From positions 1,612,001 to 1,676,000 of the forward strand of contig CAVZWW010000003.1 of assembly GCA_963779225.1 (NCBI GenBank): a stretch of DNA of 64,000 nt, given 5' to 3'. A model generated the notes under the pieces. That model was not told the DNA's origin. It ran no database searches and saw nothing but the letters and a program-made list of their open reading frames with translations. Source of the DNA: CAVPCZ01 sp963779225. GTDB lineage: Bacteria; Bacteroidota; Ignavibacteria; UBA10030; UBA6906. Positions 34,363 through 42,303 of the stretch are shown piece by piece. Within the stretch, counting starts at the first letter, position 1; each line of letters begins with the position of its first letter. Made by a program: the position numbers and the translations under genes.

Positions 34363-34788
34363 ATGAGTACGGCAATCGTCATCTTTGGTGCTTCCGGTGA
34401 TCTCACCGCGCGGAAGCTGATTCCGGCTCTCTACAACAACTTCAAGAAGAAGCGTTTGCCCGACCGGGGAATGACCACCAAACCGGTGGATATGGAATTT
34501 CATTACGGCGATTCGTTCAACGGACATGCGATTCCGGAGGCATATGAGAGATTGATTCTTGACGCACTCCGGGGGGACGCGTCATTGTTCGCCAGAAGCG
34601 ATGAGATCGAGCTTGCATGGAAGGTGATAGACGGTGTACGGGCCGGATGGGAAGGTGAGGAGGCTCCTCCTCTTGAGAAATATGAACCGGGATCATGGGG
34701 CCCTGCGGGCGGCGAAAGGCTGCTCGGACGTGAAGGACGGTGGTGGGTACATGATTGTGGTGGGCATGAAGAACAGACTGCACAATAA
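34363..34788 (+). pseudogene. zwf: Glucose-6-phosphate dehydrogenase with a large internal deletion
   Basis: Residues 1-34 are the true start of Zwf, with the NADP loop IVIFGASGDLTARKLIPALY followed by NNFKKKRLPDR. The next residues jump straight to the C-terminal part of the same protein: GMTTKPVDMEFHYGDSF, PEAYERLILDALRGDASLFA and YEPGSWGPAGGERLL. About 350-370 of the usual 490-510 residues are missing, including the substrate and catalytic region (RIDHYLGKE and its surroundings). The join keeps the frame, so a 141-residue product could be made, but it cannot be an active dehydrogenase. The ribosome site is intact and pgl begins 15 bases later, so the remnant may still lead a zwf-pgl message. 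An assembly join error is the main alternative. Confidence 0.8.
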
Positions 34789-34803
34789 CGATCCGGTCGA
34801 ACG

Positions 34804-35556
34804 ATGACGGTCAGCATCGAAGTGCATGAGACACTCTCCGCCCTGGAAGATGCTGCAGCCGCGTTCATCGTTTCACGGATGCACACATCCATTCAGGAAC
34901 GGGGGAAGTGTATCGTTTCCCTCTCCGGTGGCGATACACCCCGTGGTGTCTACCGGCGTCTCGCAACTCCCCCCCTCAGGAGTCGGATCGACTGGAATCG
35001 GGTACACGTCTGTTTCGGGGATGAGCGATTGGTGCCGCCCGACGACCCACAGAGCAATTTCGGGATGGCCAAAGCAGAGTTGATCTCGCATGTCGCTATT
35101 CCGGCAGAGAACGTGCATCGCATGCGCGGCGAATGTGCCGCAGTGGATGCGGCCGGAGAGTATGCGAAAGAGTTGACAGAGCTCCTGACTGGACGCACTG
35201 ACCGTTTCGATCTTGTTCTGCTCGGCGTTGGAGAGGACGGGCACACTGCTTCACTCTTCCCGGGGACCGGGGTCCTGGATGAGCAAGTGGAGATGGTGCG
35301 TGCGGTGTACGTGCCCCGACTGAGTGCATGGCGGGTGACGCTGACTTATCCGTTGCTGAACAATGCCCGTGATGTGATGTTTCTGGTTGCGGGAAGATCG
35401 AAAGCCAGGATCGTTCAACGTGTCCTCAGCGCGCCCCTGCCCCTTCGTGATCTGCCCGCAACCATGATTCGACCGGCGAATGGGAATGTGCTCTGGATGC
35501 TCGATACGGATGCGGCTGCATCTCTCCGTAATGATTCCGAACCACCGGTATCGTAG
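34804..35556 (+). CDS. pgl: 6-phosphogluconolactonase
   Basis: This enzyme hydrolyses 6-phosphogluconolactone to 6-phosphogluconate. The 250-residue DevB-type protein has the phosphate loop LSGGDTPRGVYRRLA near residue 40, VHVCFGDERLVPPDDPQSNF near 68, and FDLVLLGVGEDGHTASLFPG with the catalytic histidine near 147. It is complete and 15 bases downstream of the broken zwf. Its substrate would normally come from that enzyme, so another G6P dehydrogenase must exist or the gene is left without a job. Confidence 0.93.
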   Translation: MTVSIEVHETLSALEDAAAAFIVSRMHTSIQERGKCIVSLSGGDTPRGVYRRLATPPLRSRIDWNRVHVCFGDERLVPPDDPQSNFGMAKAELISHVAIPAENVHRMRGECAAVDAAGEYAKELTELLTGRTDRFDLVLLGVGEDGHTASLFPGTGVLDEQVEMVRAVYVPRLSAWRVTLTYPLLNNARDVMFLVAGRSKARIVQRVLSAPLPLRDLPATMIRPANGNVLWMLDTDAAASLRNDSEPPVS

Positions 35557-35810
35557 ACAACTTCCCGGTTCTCACTCTCATTGCTCCATGTCGACTCGTC
35601 ACCGGAATATCGCCAGAGGAACGCGTCACCCCGGGGGATACCCTCATCTGCCGACTGGTGACATTTCGAACTGGAAAGGCGACTTTCCTTCTCTCCTAAG
35701 AAAGAGACCATGGTTGGACTTTCAACGGCTGGCGAGCGGCGTCTACCCCTGCCAGCTTCATTCCGGTGGAACCCGCCTCGTCCAATAAATGCACCTTATG
35801 GAATGACACC

Positions 35811-38273
35811 ATGACAACTATCGATCTGACGGGAACCTGGGAGTTCAGAGCGGCTGACTCCAAAGGCGCACATTCCGCGGAGCAATCCCGGATAACACAA
35901 TGGATGCCCGGAACCGTTCCGGGCACGGTCCATACTGACCTGATGGCACAGCAGGTCATTCCCGATCCGTTCTTCCGGACCAATGAAACTGATGTTCAGT
36001 GGATCGAAGAGGTGGATTGGGTGTACAGGCGGACTTTCGATCTGCCGCCCGGCATTCTTCGCGAGAAAACCGTTCGGCTCTGTGCCGGGGGTCTGGACAC
36101 CTATGCGAATATTGCCATCAACGGGAAGAGGGTTGGTGAGTCGTCCAATATGTTCATCGAGCACTCCTTTGATATCAGAAAAGCGCTTCGCCCGGGGGAG
36201 AATACGATCGAGATCCGGTTCGACTCTCCTGTGAAGAGGGCGAAGAGCCTGGAAACAAAGCACGGCGCTCTCAGGGTGGTGCTCGACCCCTACCGTGCGT
36301 ACATCAGGAAGGCACAATACTCATTTGGCTGGGATTGGGGTCCGAAGCTGGCGACATCCGGCATCTGGAAAGGCATCAGCATCGAGGCGTTTACCGGTCC
36401 GCGTCTTCGCGATCCCTTTATCAAGGTTGTCTCGCTGAGTGCAAAAGAAGCGGTCGTGCGCATATCCGTTGATGTCGAAGGGCGTGCATGGAAGGATGCG
36501 CGACTTCTGGTCGCGATTGAAGGGGGAAGCGGTCGAACCGAGAAAATCTGCCCCGCCCGCGGAAGAACCATTTCCCTGACCGTCAAGATACCCCGGCCGC
36601 GATTCTGGTGGCCCAACGGCCAGGGGGAACAGCCGATGTATTCCGCATCACTCTCGTTAGTGGAAAGAAACGGGATTCTCCACAGCCTTACTGTGCCGTT
36701 CGCCCTCCGGACAGTGGAGTTGCTGCAGAAAAAGGACAAGGAAGGAAGATCCTTCATCTTCGTCATAAACGGGCGCAAGGTGTTCTGCAAAGGGGCGGAC
36801 TGGATTCCTGCGGACAATTTCCTGCCGAGGATTCCGGACTCCCGGTATGAGACCCTGATCGCAATGGCGAAAGACGCTCATATGAACATGTTGCGTGTCT
36901 GGGGCGGGGGGGTGTACGAAAAGAAGGTGTTTTATGAACTGTGTGACCGGCACGGATTGATGGTGTGGCAGGATTTCATGTTCGCGTGCGGGGAGTATCC
37001 TGATACACCGTGGTTCCACAAGGAAATCAGGACAGAGGCCGAGCGTACCATCAAACGACTTCGCAATCATCCGAGCATCGTGCTCTGGTGCGGGAACAAT
37101 GAATGTGAATGGCTGTTCTGCACGGAAAATCCGGACAAGGGCCCGGATCAGATGAGCGGGGCGAGGATCTTCCGCGATCTCCTGCCGGCGGCGTGCAAAA
37201 CGGTTGACGGATCGCGCCCGTACTGGAGAAGTTCTCCTTTCGGCACAGGATTTCCCAATGATGAGGGGAATGGAAATCACCATCAGTGGACGGTCTGGAG
37301 TGCCTGGAAAGATTTTGCGGAATACGAAAACGACAACGCCCGTTTCGTCAGCGAGTTCGGGTTTCAGGCGCCTGCAAATGTGCGGACCATGGAAGAGTGC
37401 ACTCTTCCGGAAGACAGGTCTATCCAGAGCCGTGTGATAGAGCACCACAATAAGCAGGTGGAGGGGCCGGAACGATTGGTCCGGTTTCTGGCGGGACACT
37501 ATCATTTGGAAACGGGATTCTCCCGCTTCACCTATCTCTCTCAACTTGTTCAGGCAGGCGCATTGAAGTGCGCCGTCGAACACTGGCGGCGACGGAAGTA
37601 CGGCACAGCCGGATCGCTGTTCTGGCAGATTAACGATTGCTGGCCTGTCTCGAGTTGGTCGGTCATTGACAGTGCTCTCCGGCCAAAGGCCGCGTATTTC
37701 TATGCGAAACGCTTTTTCGCCCCGCTCCTGGTCAGCTTCAAGAAGTCAAATGCCGGGATCGGCGTCTGGGTGACCAACGACCAACCCGGGGCTCACAACG
37801 GAACGCTGATGCTTTCACGTCTGTCTGTGGAGGGGAGCACTCTATGGACGCGCGAACACCAGGTCAGGATTCCGAAGGACTCCTCCCGGGAAGCCATCAT
37901 TATCGAGGAGGGCTGGCTTGAGTCCTTGCGCCGTGATGCAGAGTATCTTCACGTCCGGCTTGTTGTCGGCGGAGATGTGGTGGGAGAAAACCGGTTCTAC
38001 TTTGCAGAGCCAAAACATATGGATCTCTCCGGGCAATGTCCGTCCGGCGAGCTGAATGACGAAGGGGATGGTTTGTTCCTGTTGCGGTTGCGTGCGAAAG
38101 ACCTCGCCAGGGATGTCGTTGTGGAGATTGAAGGTGAAGATGCACGGTTCGAAGACAACTATGTCGATATTGATGCCGGGACAACAAAAGAGATCAGGTT
38201 CAGATCCCGTTTGGTGTTCCGGGATCTTCTCGGGCGCCTCCGCATACATTGTCTGGGGCAGGGCGTGGGATAG
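35811..38273 (+). CDS. Beta-mannosidase (GH2), cytoplasmic
   Basis: An 820-residue GH2 enzyme that removes terminal beta-mannose. Order: sugar-binding jelly-roll domain (about 1-180, with PGTVPGTVHTDLMAQQVIPD and DPFFRTNE), SFGWDWGPKLATSGIWKGI typical of beta-mannosidases, immunoglobulin-like domain, then the catalytic barrel. The acid/base glutamate is in VLWCGNNECEWL near residue 430 and the nucleophile in FVSEFGFQAP near 518. RYPYWRSSPFG-type and WQINDCWPVSSWSVID segments also fit. No signal peptide is seen, so it should act on imported oligosaccharides. The ATG at 35811 is preferred over an in-frame GTG at 35766. With the GH47 alpha-mannosidase it suggests mannose-containing glycans as food. 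Confidence 0.92.
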   Translation: MTTIDLTGTWEFRAADSKGAHSAEQSRITQWMPGTVPGTVHTDLMAQQVIPDPFFRTNETDVQWIEEVDWVYRRTFDLPPGILREKTVRLCAGGLDTYANIAINGKRVGESSNMFIEHSFDIRKALRPGENTIEIRFDSPVKRAKSLETKHGALRVVLDPYRAYIRKAQYSFGWDWGPKLATSGIWKGISIEAFTGPRLRDPFIKVVSLSAKEAVVRISVDVEGRAWKDARLLVAIEGGSGRTEKICPARGRTISLTVKIPRPRFWWPNGQGEQPMYSASLSLVERNGILHSLTVPFALRTVELLQKKDKEGRSFIFVINGRKVFCKGADWIPADNFLPRIPDSRYETLIAMAKDAHMNMLRVWGGGVYEKKVFYELCDRHGLMVWQDFMFACGEYPDTPWFHKEIRTEAERTIKRLRNHPSIVLWCGNNECEWLFCTENPDKGPDQMSGARIFRDLLPAACKTVDGSRPYWRSSPFGTGFPNDEGNGNHHQWTVWSAWKDFAEYENDNARFVSEFGFQAPANVRTMEECTLPEDRSIQSRVIEHHNKQVEGPERLVRFLAGHYHLETGFSRFTYLSQLVQAGALKCAVEHWRRRKYGTAGSLFWQINDCWPVSSWSVIDSALRPKAAYFYAKRFFAPLLVSFKKSNAGIGVWVTNDQPGAHNGTLMLSRLSVEGSTLWTREHQVRIPKDSSREAIIIEEGWLESLRRDAEYLHVRLVVGGDVVGENRFYFAEPKHMDLSGQCPSGELNDEGDGLFLLRLRAKDLARDVVVEIEGEDARFEDNYVDIDAGTTKEIRFRSRLVFRDLLGRLRIHCLGQGVG

Positions 38274-38360
38274 CCAGGAGTCGAACTGGCACGCCACGTC
38301 GGTTCGTCCAATCGCTTTTGCCCGATGCCGGCAATTGGCGCCATTTCAGGAGGAGCTTGA

Positions 38361-38591
38361 ATGATCGAAAGGGGAAGTATGCGGAAAAGAACGGTGCCGG
38401 TCCGCACGATCATTGCGGCGATCGGCATGCTGGCCGGGATCGTCCTGATGGGATACGGCTATTTCCAGAAGGTGCAGCTGTTCTTCTATATCGGCGCGGC
38501 TCTCACGGTGAGCGGCGTCATGGTGCAGGTCATCCTTGCCATCATCCCGGGCTCACCGGGGGGACGGAACGGAAGAGTCCTGTGGGTATAA
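38361..38591 (+). CDS. Small two-helix membrane protein of unknown function
   Basis: A 76-residue protein with a basic N-terminus (MRKRTVPVRT within the first 17 residues), helices at about 18-35 and 41-62, and a short glycine/arginine tail. AGGAGGAG lies 6 bases before the ATG at 38361, an excellent ribosome site that supports real expression. I recognise no family; the layout resembles but is not similar in sequence to the symporter-linked protein at 15080-15277. A methyltransferase gene follows 61 bases later. Confidence 0.6.
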   Translation: MIERGSMRKRTVPVRTIIAAIGMLAGIVLMGYGYFQKVQLFFYIGAALTVSGVMVQVILAIIPGSPGGRNGRVLWV

Positions 38592-38652
38592 TGGAACGCA
38601 TTCTTGCGTTTGTTGTTTCCGGAATGCCACGACTGAAGAGCGAGGTGACGAC

Positions 38653-39414
38653 ATGAAACAGTGGTACGAGGCGCTGTTTGAAGACTACGGGAAGACGTAT
38701 GACAACGAAAGCTTCACGCAGGGAACGGCCGGGGAGTGTGACTTCATCGAACGCGAAATCGATTTCAGAAAAGATACCCGGATTCTGGATGTAGGTTGTG
38801 GCACCGGCCGGCATTCGATAGAACTGGCGAAGCGGGGATATTCCGTCACCGGTGTGGATTTGTCCGATTCCCAGTTGAATCGGGCGAGGCAGAAAGCCAT
38901 CGAACAAAGCATTCGTGTCGATTTCCGGAAAGCTGATGCACGATCGCTCTCCTTCAACAAGGAATATGATCTGGTGATCATGTTGTGTGAGGGGGCCTTT
39001 CCACTCATGGAAACAGACGAAATGAACTATGAAATCCTCAAGAATACCTACATCGCGCTGCGGGAGGATGGTAAACTCGTATTCACCACACTTAACGGCC
39101 TGTTTCCCCTCTTTCATTCGGTGAAGGATTTTCTTGCGTCTCAGACGCAGGACGGAAACGCAACATACGACAGGAACTCGTTCGACCTGATGACGTTTCG
39201 TGATATCAACACCACCACCGTCCGGGATGACCTCGGGAAGGCCAGGGAGCTTCAGTGCAACGAACGTTACTACGTCCCATCGGAAATAACATGGCTGTTG
39301 CGATCGATCCACTTCAGAACAGTGGACATCTATGGGGCGACACTGGGGGCGTTCAGCAGGAACGATAAGCTGACGACTGAAGATTTCGAAATGCTGGTGA
39401 TTGCGGAGAAATAG
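38653..39414 (+). CDS. Class I SAM-dependent methyltransferase
   Basis: A 253-residue soluble protein with the SAM-binding motif ILDVGCGTGRHSIELAKRGY near residue 43, the acidic end VTGVDLSDSQLNRA, DARSLSF and VIMLCEGAFPL. This is the Methyltransf_11/25 type that acts on small molecules; the substrate is unknown. The ATG at 38653 is preceded by GAGGTGA. A longer frame from 38536 overlaps the upstream gene and is rejected. The next gene is a squalene-cyclase-like protein 25 bases downstream. Confidence 0.85.
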   Translation: MKQWYEALFEDYGKTYDNESFTQGTAGECDFIEREIDFRKDTRILDVGCGTGRHSIELAKRGYSVTGVDLSDSQLNRARQKAIEQSIRVDFRKADARSLSFNKEYDLVIMLCEGAFPLMETDEMNYEILKNTYIALREDGKLVFTTLNGLFPLFHSVKDFLASQTQDGNATYDRNSFDLMTFRDINTTTVRDDLGKARELQCNERYYVPSEITWLLRSIHFRTVDIYGATLGAFSRNDKLTTEDFEMLVIAEK

Positions 39415-39439
39415 ACGATCCTTTGAAAAGTCCTGCAGT

Positions 39440-40429
39440 ATGCATCAGTTCGAATTGCCCGGTGCGCTGTCGGAGGAGGTGAACACGCTGTTGGATCTCA
39501 AGCACTGGCTGCTGAGCGGTGACGTATCGATCGCTTTCCAGACATCCCGCGACCTTCTGGGGGACGACAGGAGAACCGTTACGGCACTCCAGAAGAGGAT
39601 CGAGCACGAAGGATGGGGAAAGCGACTTCTGGCCCGTCGATCTCCCGGTGGCCACTGGGGAGGAGGAGCGTACAACCCCAAATGGATATCGACACACTAT
39701 ACACTGCTCGAACTGAAGGAAATGGGTATTTCCCCCGGCAATCAGGCTTGCCGGGAGAGTGTTGCATTGTTGCTTGAGAGCAGGGTGGGGGAGGACGGCG
39801 GCATCAACTATGCGCGAACCGTCAATTTCAGTGACGTCTGCGTCAATGGAATGCTCCTGAACATGGCCGCCTATTTTGTACCAGGTAGCCTGAGAATACT
39901 ACCCGTTCTGGATTATCTGTTGAAGTGCCAACTTGCGGACGGGGGGTGGAATTGCGTCTACCGCACAGGGGCCGTGCACAGCTCTTTACATACTACCGTC
40001 AGCGTTCTTGAGGGGTTTCAGTGCTATCTCCAGAGCGGGACGCGGCAGGCTTCTGCGGTGATTCGCAAAGCAATTGATGGCGGCGTCGAGTTCCTGTTGC
40101 TTCACAGGATGTTCCGTTCTCATCGAACCGGCAGGATCATACGCCCGGATATGGTGCGCCTGTCATTTCCCTGCCGCTGGTACTACGATATCCTCCGGGG
40201 GCTGGAGTGTCTCCGGGCACTCGGCCGTCCGTATGACCACCGCATGGAAGATGCTTTCACCGTCTTGATGAGCAAAAGGAGACCCGAGGGGCGTTGGCCG
40301 CTTCAAGCGCCACATCCCGGGGTTGTGCATTTCCGGATGGAGCTGGTGAATCAGCCCAGCAGGTGGAATACATTACGGGCATTACGGGTTCTGAGCCATT
40401 TCGGCCATCTTCAGGATGCCTTCTCCTGA
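39440..40429 (+). CDS. Squalene-cyclase / prenyltransferase-like alpha-toroid protein
   Basis: A 329-residue protein with repeats like those of alpha-alpha toroid enzymes: SPGGHWGGGAYNPKWISTHY then TLLELKEMG, CQLADGGWNCVYRTG followed by HSSLHTTVSVLEGF, and RWYYDILRGLECLRALG, ending RPEGRWPLQ. These GGxW and W-T-x-L patterns are shared with squalene cyclases and prenyltransferase beta subunits, but the DxDD acid motif of cyclases is not seen, and the protein is about half their length. It may bind or modify a hydrophobic or carbohydrate substrate. It follows the methyltransferase gene closely and converges with the UroD-family gene 35 bases away. Confidence 0.68.
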   Translation: MHQFELPGALSEEVNTLLDLKHWLLSGDVSIAFQTSRDLLGDDRRTVTALQKRIEHEGWGKRLLARRSPGGHWGGGAYNPKWISTHYTLLELKEMGISPGNQACRESVALLLESRVGEDGGINYARTVNFSDVCVNGMLLNMAAYFVPGSLRILPVLDYLLKCQLADGGWNCVYRTGAVHSSLHTTVSVLEGFQCYLQSGTRQASAVIRKAIDGGVEFLLLHRMFRSHRTGRIIRPDMVRLSFPCRWYYDILRGLECLRALGRPYDHRMEDAFTVLMSKRRPEGRWPLQAPHPGVVHFRMELVNQPSRWNTLRALRVLSHFGHLQDAFS

Positions 40430-40464
40430 TTCGACGTTCGGTGACGGCATGCGGCCGGGTCGGG

Positions 40465-41619
40465 CTAGTACACGCACCTCCGTGCTTCATCCGCAAAAGC
40501 CTCCAGCAGCGGGAGGTCCGCGTCGAAGAAGTGGTCGGACGGACAGAGAATGTAGCCGCCACCCTCTCCGGCGGCCTCGAAGCAGGCGCGCACCGCTTTT
40601 CGTGTTTCTGCCGGTGTACACCCCTTGAAGTACTCTTTTTGATCAAATCCGCCGATCATGCTGACCCGGTTCCCGATCCTCCGCTTGGCTTCCCGCAGAT
40701 CTGTATCTCCGCCCATGCCGGGAGGAGTGAATGTCTCGAGTGCATCCGGTCCCATGGCTGCGAGCGTCTCCAGGATCGGCATCATGCCGCCGCAGGTATG
40801 GTAGACGATCCGCTGGCCTGCCTCATGAGCGTGGCGTATGATCTGCATGTCGTACGGTGCGACGAATGCCTCCAGCATTTTCGGAGAAATCACAGTGGAT
40901 GACGCGTCGCCACCTCCCAATTCCAGCACATCATACCGTGCGCCCTTCAGGGAATCCACATACCGCAACTTCCGCTTGAGCAGGATCTCCAGGAATGCGT
41001 GTACCCATTCCGGATCATCGTACGTCGCCATGATCAAATCTTCGATGCCGAACAGCACCGAAGCATCCTGCCAGCACCCGGGCTGCCCGTAGACATCAAA
41101 ACAGGGGATCGTCCCCCGGATCAGACCCCGCTCCCCGTATTCTTCAGCCACCCGGTTCACCGCGGCCACGTCACACAGCGGTGCGGTACAGTACTCTCCG
41201 ATGATGTCGATGTCCGATTTCTCTTTCACCAGCCGCTCGCTCACCCACGCCGTATGTTCGTTGCTCTGGAGCACGGTGGTGAGGTTTCTCTTCGGAGTGT
41301 GAAACGTGAAGCGCGTGGTCGTGTACTGGGGGTCGGAAATATCTTTACTTGTGATACGCCAGCGGTCGGAAGAGACCCGATGCGGTTCCAGATATCCCGG
41401 AACGTGATCGGCATCAAAAGATTCACCGTGTGAAGGGTCGGGGAGATAGATCGACACCCACCGGATCGGATCCAGTCCGAAATGATCGAAAAACTGATCG
41501 TTGTCTATTCCATCCATGTACGTTTCGAGGAAAAACGGCATCACGTGATGGGTTGTCACCGGCAGTCGGTCCGGGATTTTGCGATCAAGAGCCGCGAGAA
41601 AACGCTGTTTGGATGTCAT
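40465..41619 (-). CDS. Uroporphyrinogen decarboxylase-family protein (MtaA/CmuA-like)
   Basis: A 384-residue URO-D fold protein starting MTSKQRFLAALDRKIPDRLP, typical of the methyl-cobalamin:coenzyme M methyltransferase-like branch rather than HemE. A zinc-type motif is present: the His-x-Cys in IVYHTCGGMMPILE near residue 275 and a later Cys in GGYILCPSDHFFDAD. No corrinoid protein or other methyltransferase partner is nearby. Its ATG overlaps the stop of the lyxose-isomerase-like gene (ATGA), so it is translated with a sugar isomerase, a pairing that suggests an unknown role in sugar use. The true reaction is not known. Confidence 0.8.
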   Translation of the reverse strand: MTSKQRFLAALDRKIPDRLPVTTHHVMPFFLETYMDGIDNDQFFDHFGLDPIRWVSIYLPDPSHGESFDADHVPGYLEPHRVSSDRWRITSKDISDPQYTTTRFTFHTPKRNLTTVLQSNEHTAWVSERLVKEKSDIDIIGEYCTAPLCDVAAVNRVAEEYGERGLIRGTIPCFDVYGQPGCWQDASVLFGIEDLIMATYDDPEWVHAFLEILLKRKLRYVDSLKGARYDVLELGGGDASSTVISPKMLEAFVAPYDMQIIRHAHEAGQRIVYHTCGGMMPILETLAAMGPDALETFTPPGMGGDTDLREAKRRIGNRVSMIGGFDQKEYFKGCTPAETRKAVRACFEAAGEGGGYILCPSDHFFDADLPLLEAFADEARRCVY

Positions 41620-42161
41620 GCTGGGTCTGCCGGAATGCGCAGGATGCGGGGATCGGTGAACACATCGCTGGCGTCATCGCTGGCGGAAGAGAACTCCGAC
41701 AGGATTGCACCGCGGGTACCGGCCTGAAACCAGTGGAGCGAGTCGGGCGGAAGAGTGTACTGGTCGCCGGGCTGAAGGATAATCTCATGACGCACCGTGA
41801 AATATCGCTCATATGCTTCCGGGATGACGGCTTTCATCCGGCGTGTGGGAGTTCCCTCGATGTAGAGATACACGACGCCCCACCGGCAACGGAAGGTTTC
41901 CATTTTGCCGGCATCGTGCTCTTCCCGGGGGGGGTGCCGGTGTTCCGGACAGGTCTGACCCGGGAGAAGGACCAGCTCCTTGGCACAATAGCGATCGTTG
42001 TTTTCGTACACCACCAGTTCAAGGCCGATGGTGTCAATGTCATTCAAACCGAAATCGGCCACTTCAACGTTGCGCACTTCCTTCGGTGTTAACACGATGT
42101 GCGCCTTGTTGAGAAACTCCACAGCCCTATTGCGTATCGTTCGGGCTTTTCTCTGATCCAT
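41616..42161 (-). CDS. D-lyxose/D-mannose ketol-isomerase (cupin)
   Basis: A 181-residue cupin starting at 42161 behind a GGAGG site. The metal-binding pattern is PGQTCPEHRHPPREEH, METFRCRWGVVYLYIEG and DSLHWFQAG, giving His, His, Glu and His ligands as in D-lyxose isomerases, which turn D-lyxose into D-xylulose and D-mannose into D-fructose. With a beta-mannosidase and a GH47 enzyme in the window, mannose is an attractive substrate. A longer frame to 42281 has no support. It sits between the orphan ABC ATPase and the UroD-family gene. Confidence 0.85.
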   Translation of the reverse strand: MDQRKARTIRNRAVEFLNKAHIVLTPKEVRNVEVADFGLNDIDTIGLELVVYENNDRYCAKELVLLPGQTCPEHRHPPREEHDAGKMETFRCRWGVVYLYIEGTPTRRMKAVIPEAYERYFTVRHEIILQPGDQYTLPPDSLHWFQAGTRGAILSEFSSASDDASDVFTDPRILRIPADPA

Positions 42162-42303
42162 GGTGTGCCTCCAGATGTGTGTCGTCCACCGTATCACATG
42201 TGCTGCACGTGTCGCACAGCTTGCACGTGTTCTCTTTCGAACCCCGACTGAACCACAGGTGCCTCTGTCCCGCCGCGCCAATGAATCTCTAATCCATTGT
42301 TCC

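Noticed and set aside
35557..35810. Gene in the gap before the beta-mannosidase
   Set aside because: The frames on both strands are short, lack ribosome sites and resemble nothing; I see no promoter or repeat there either.
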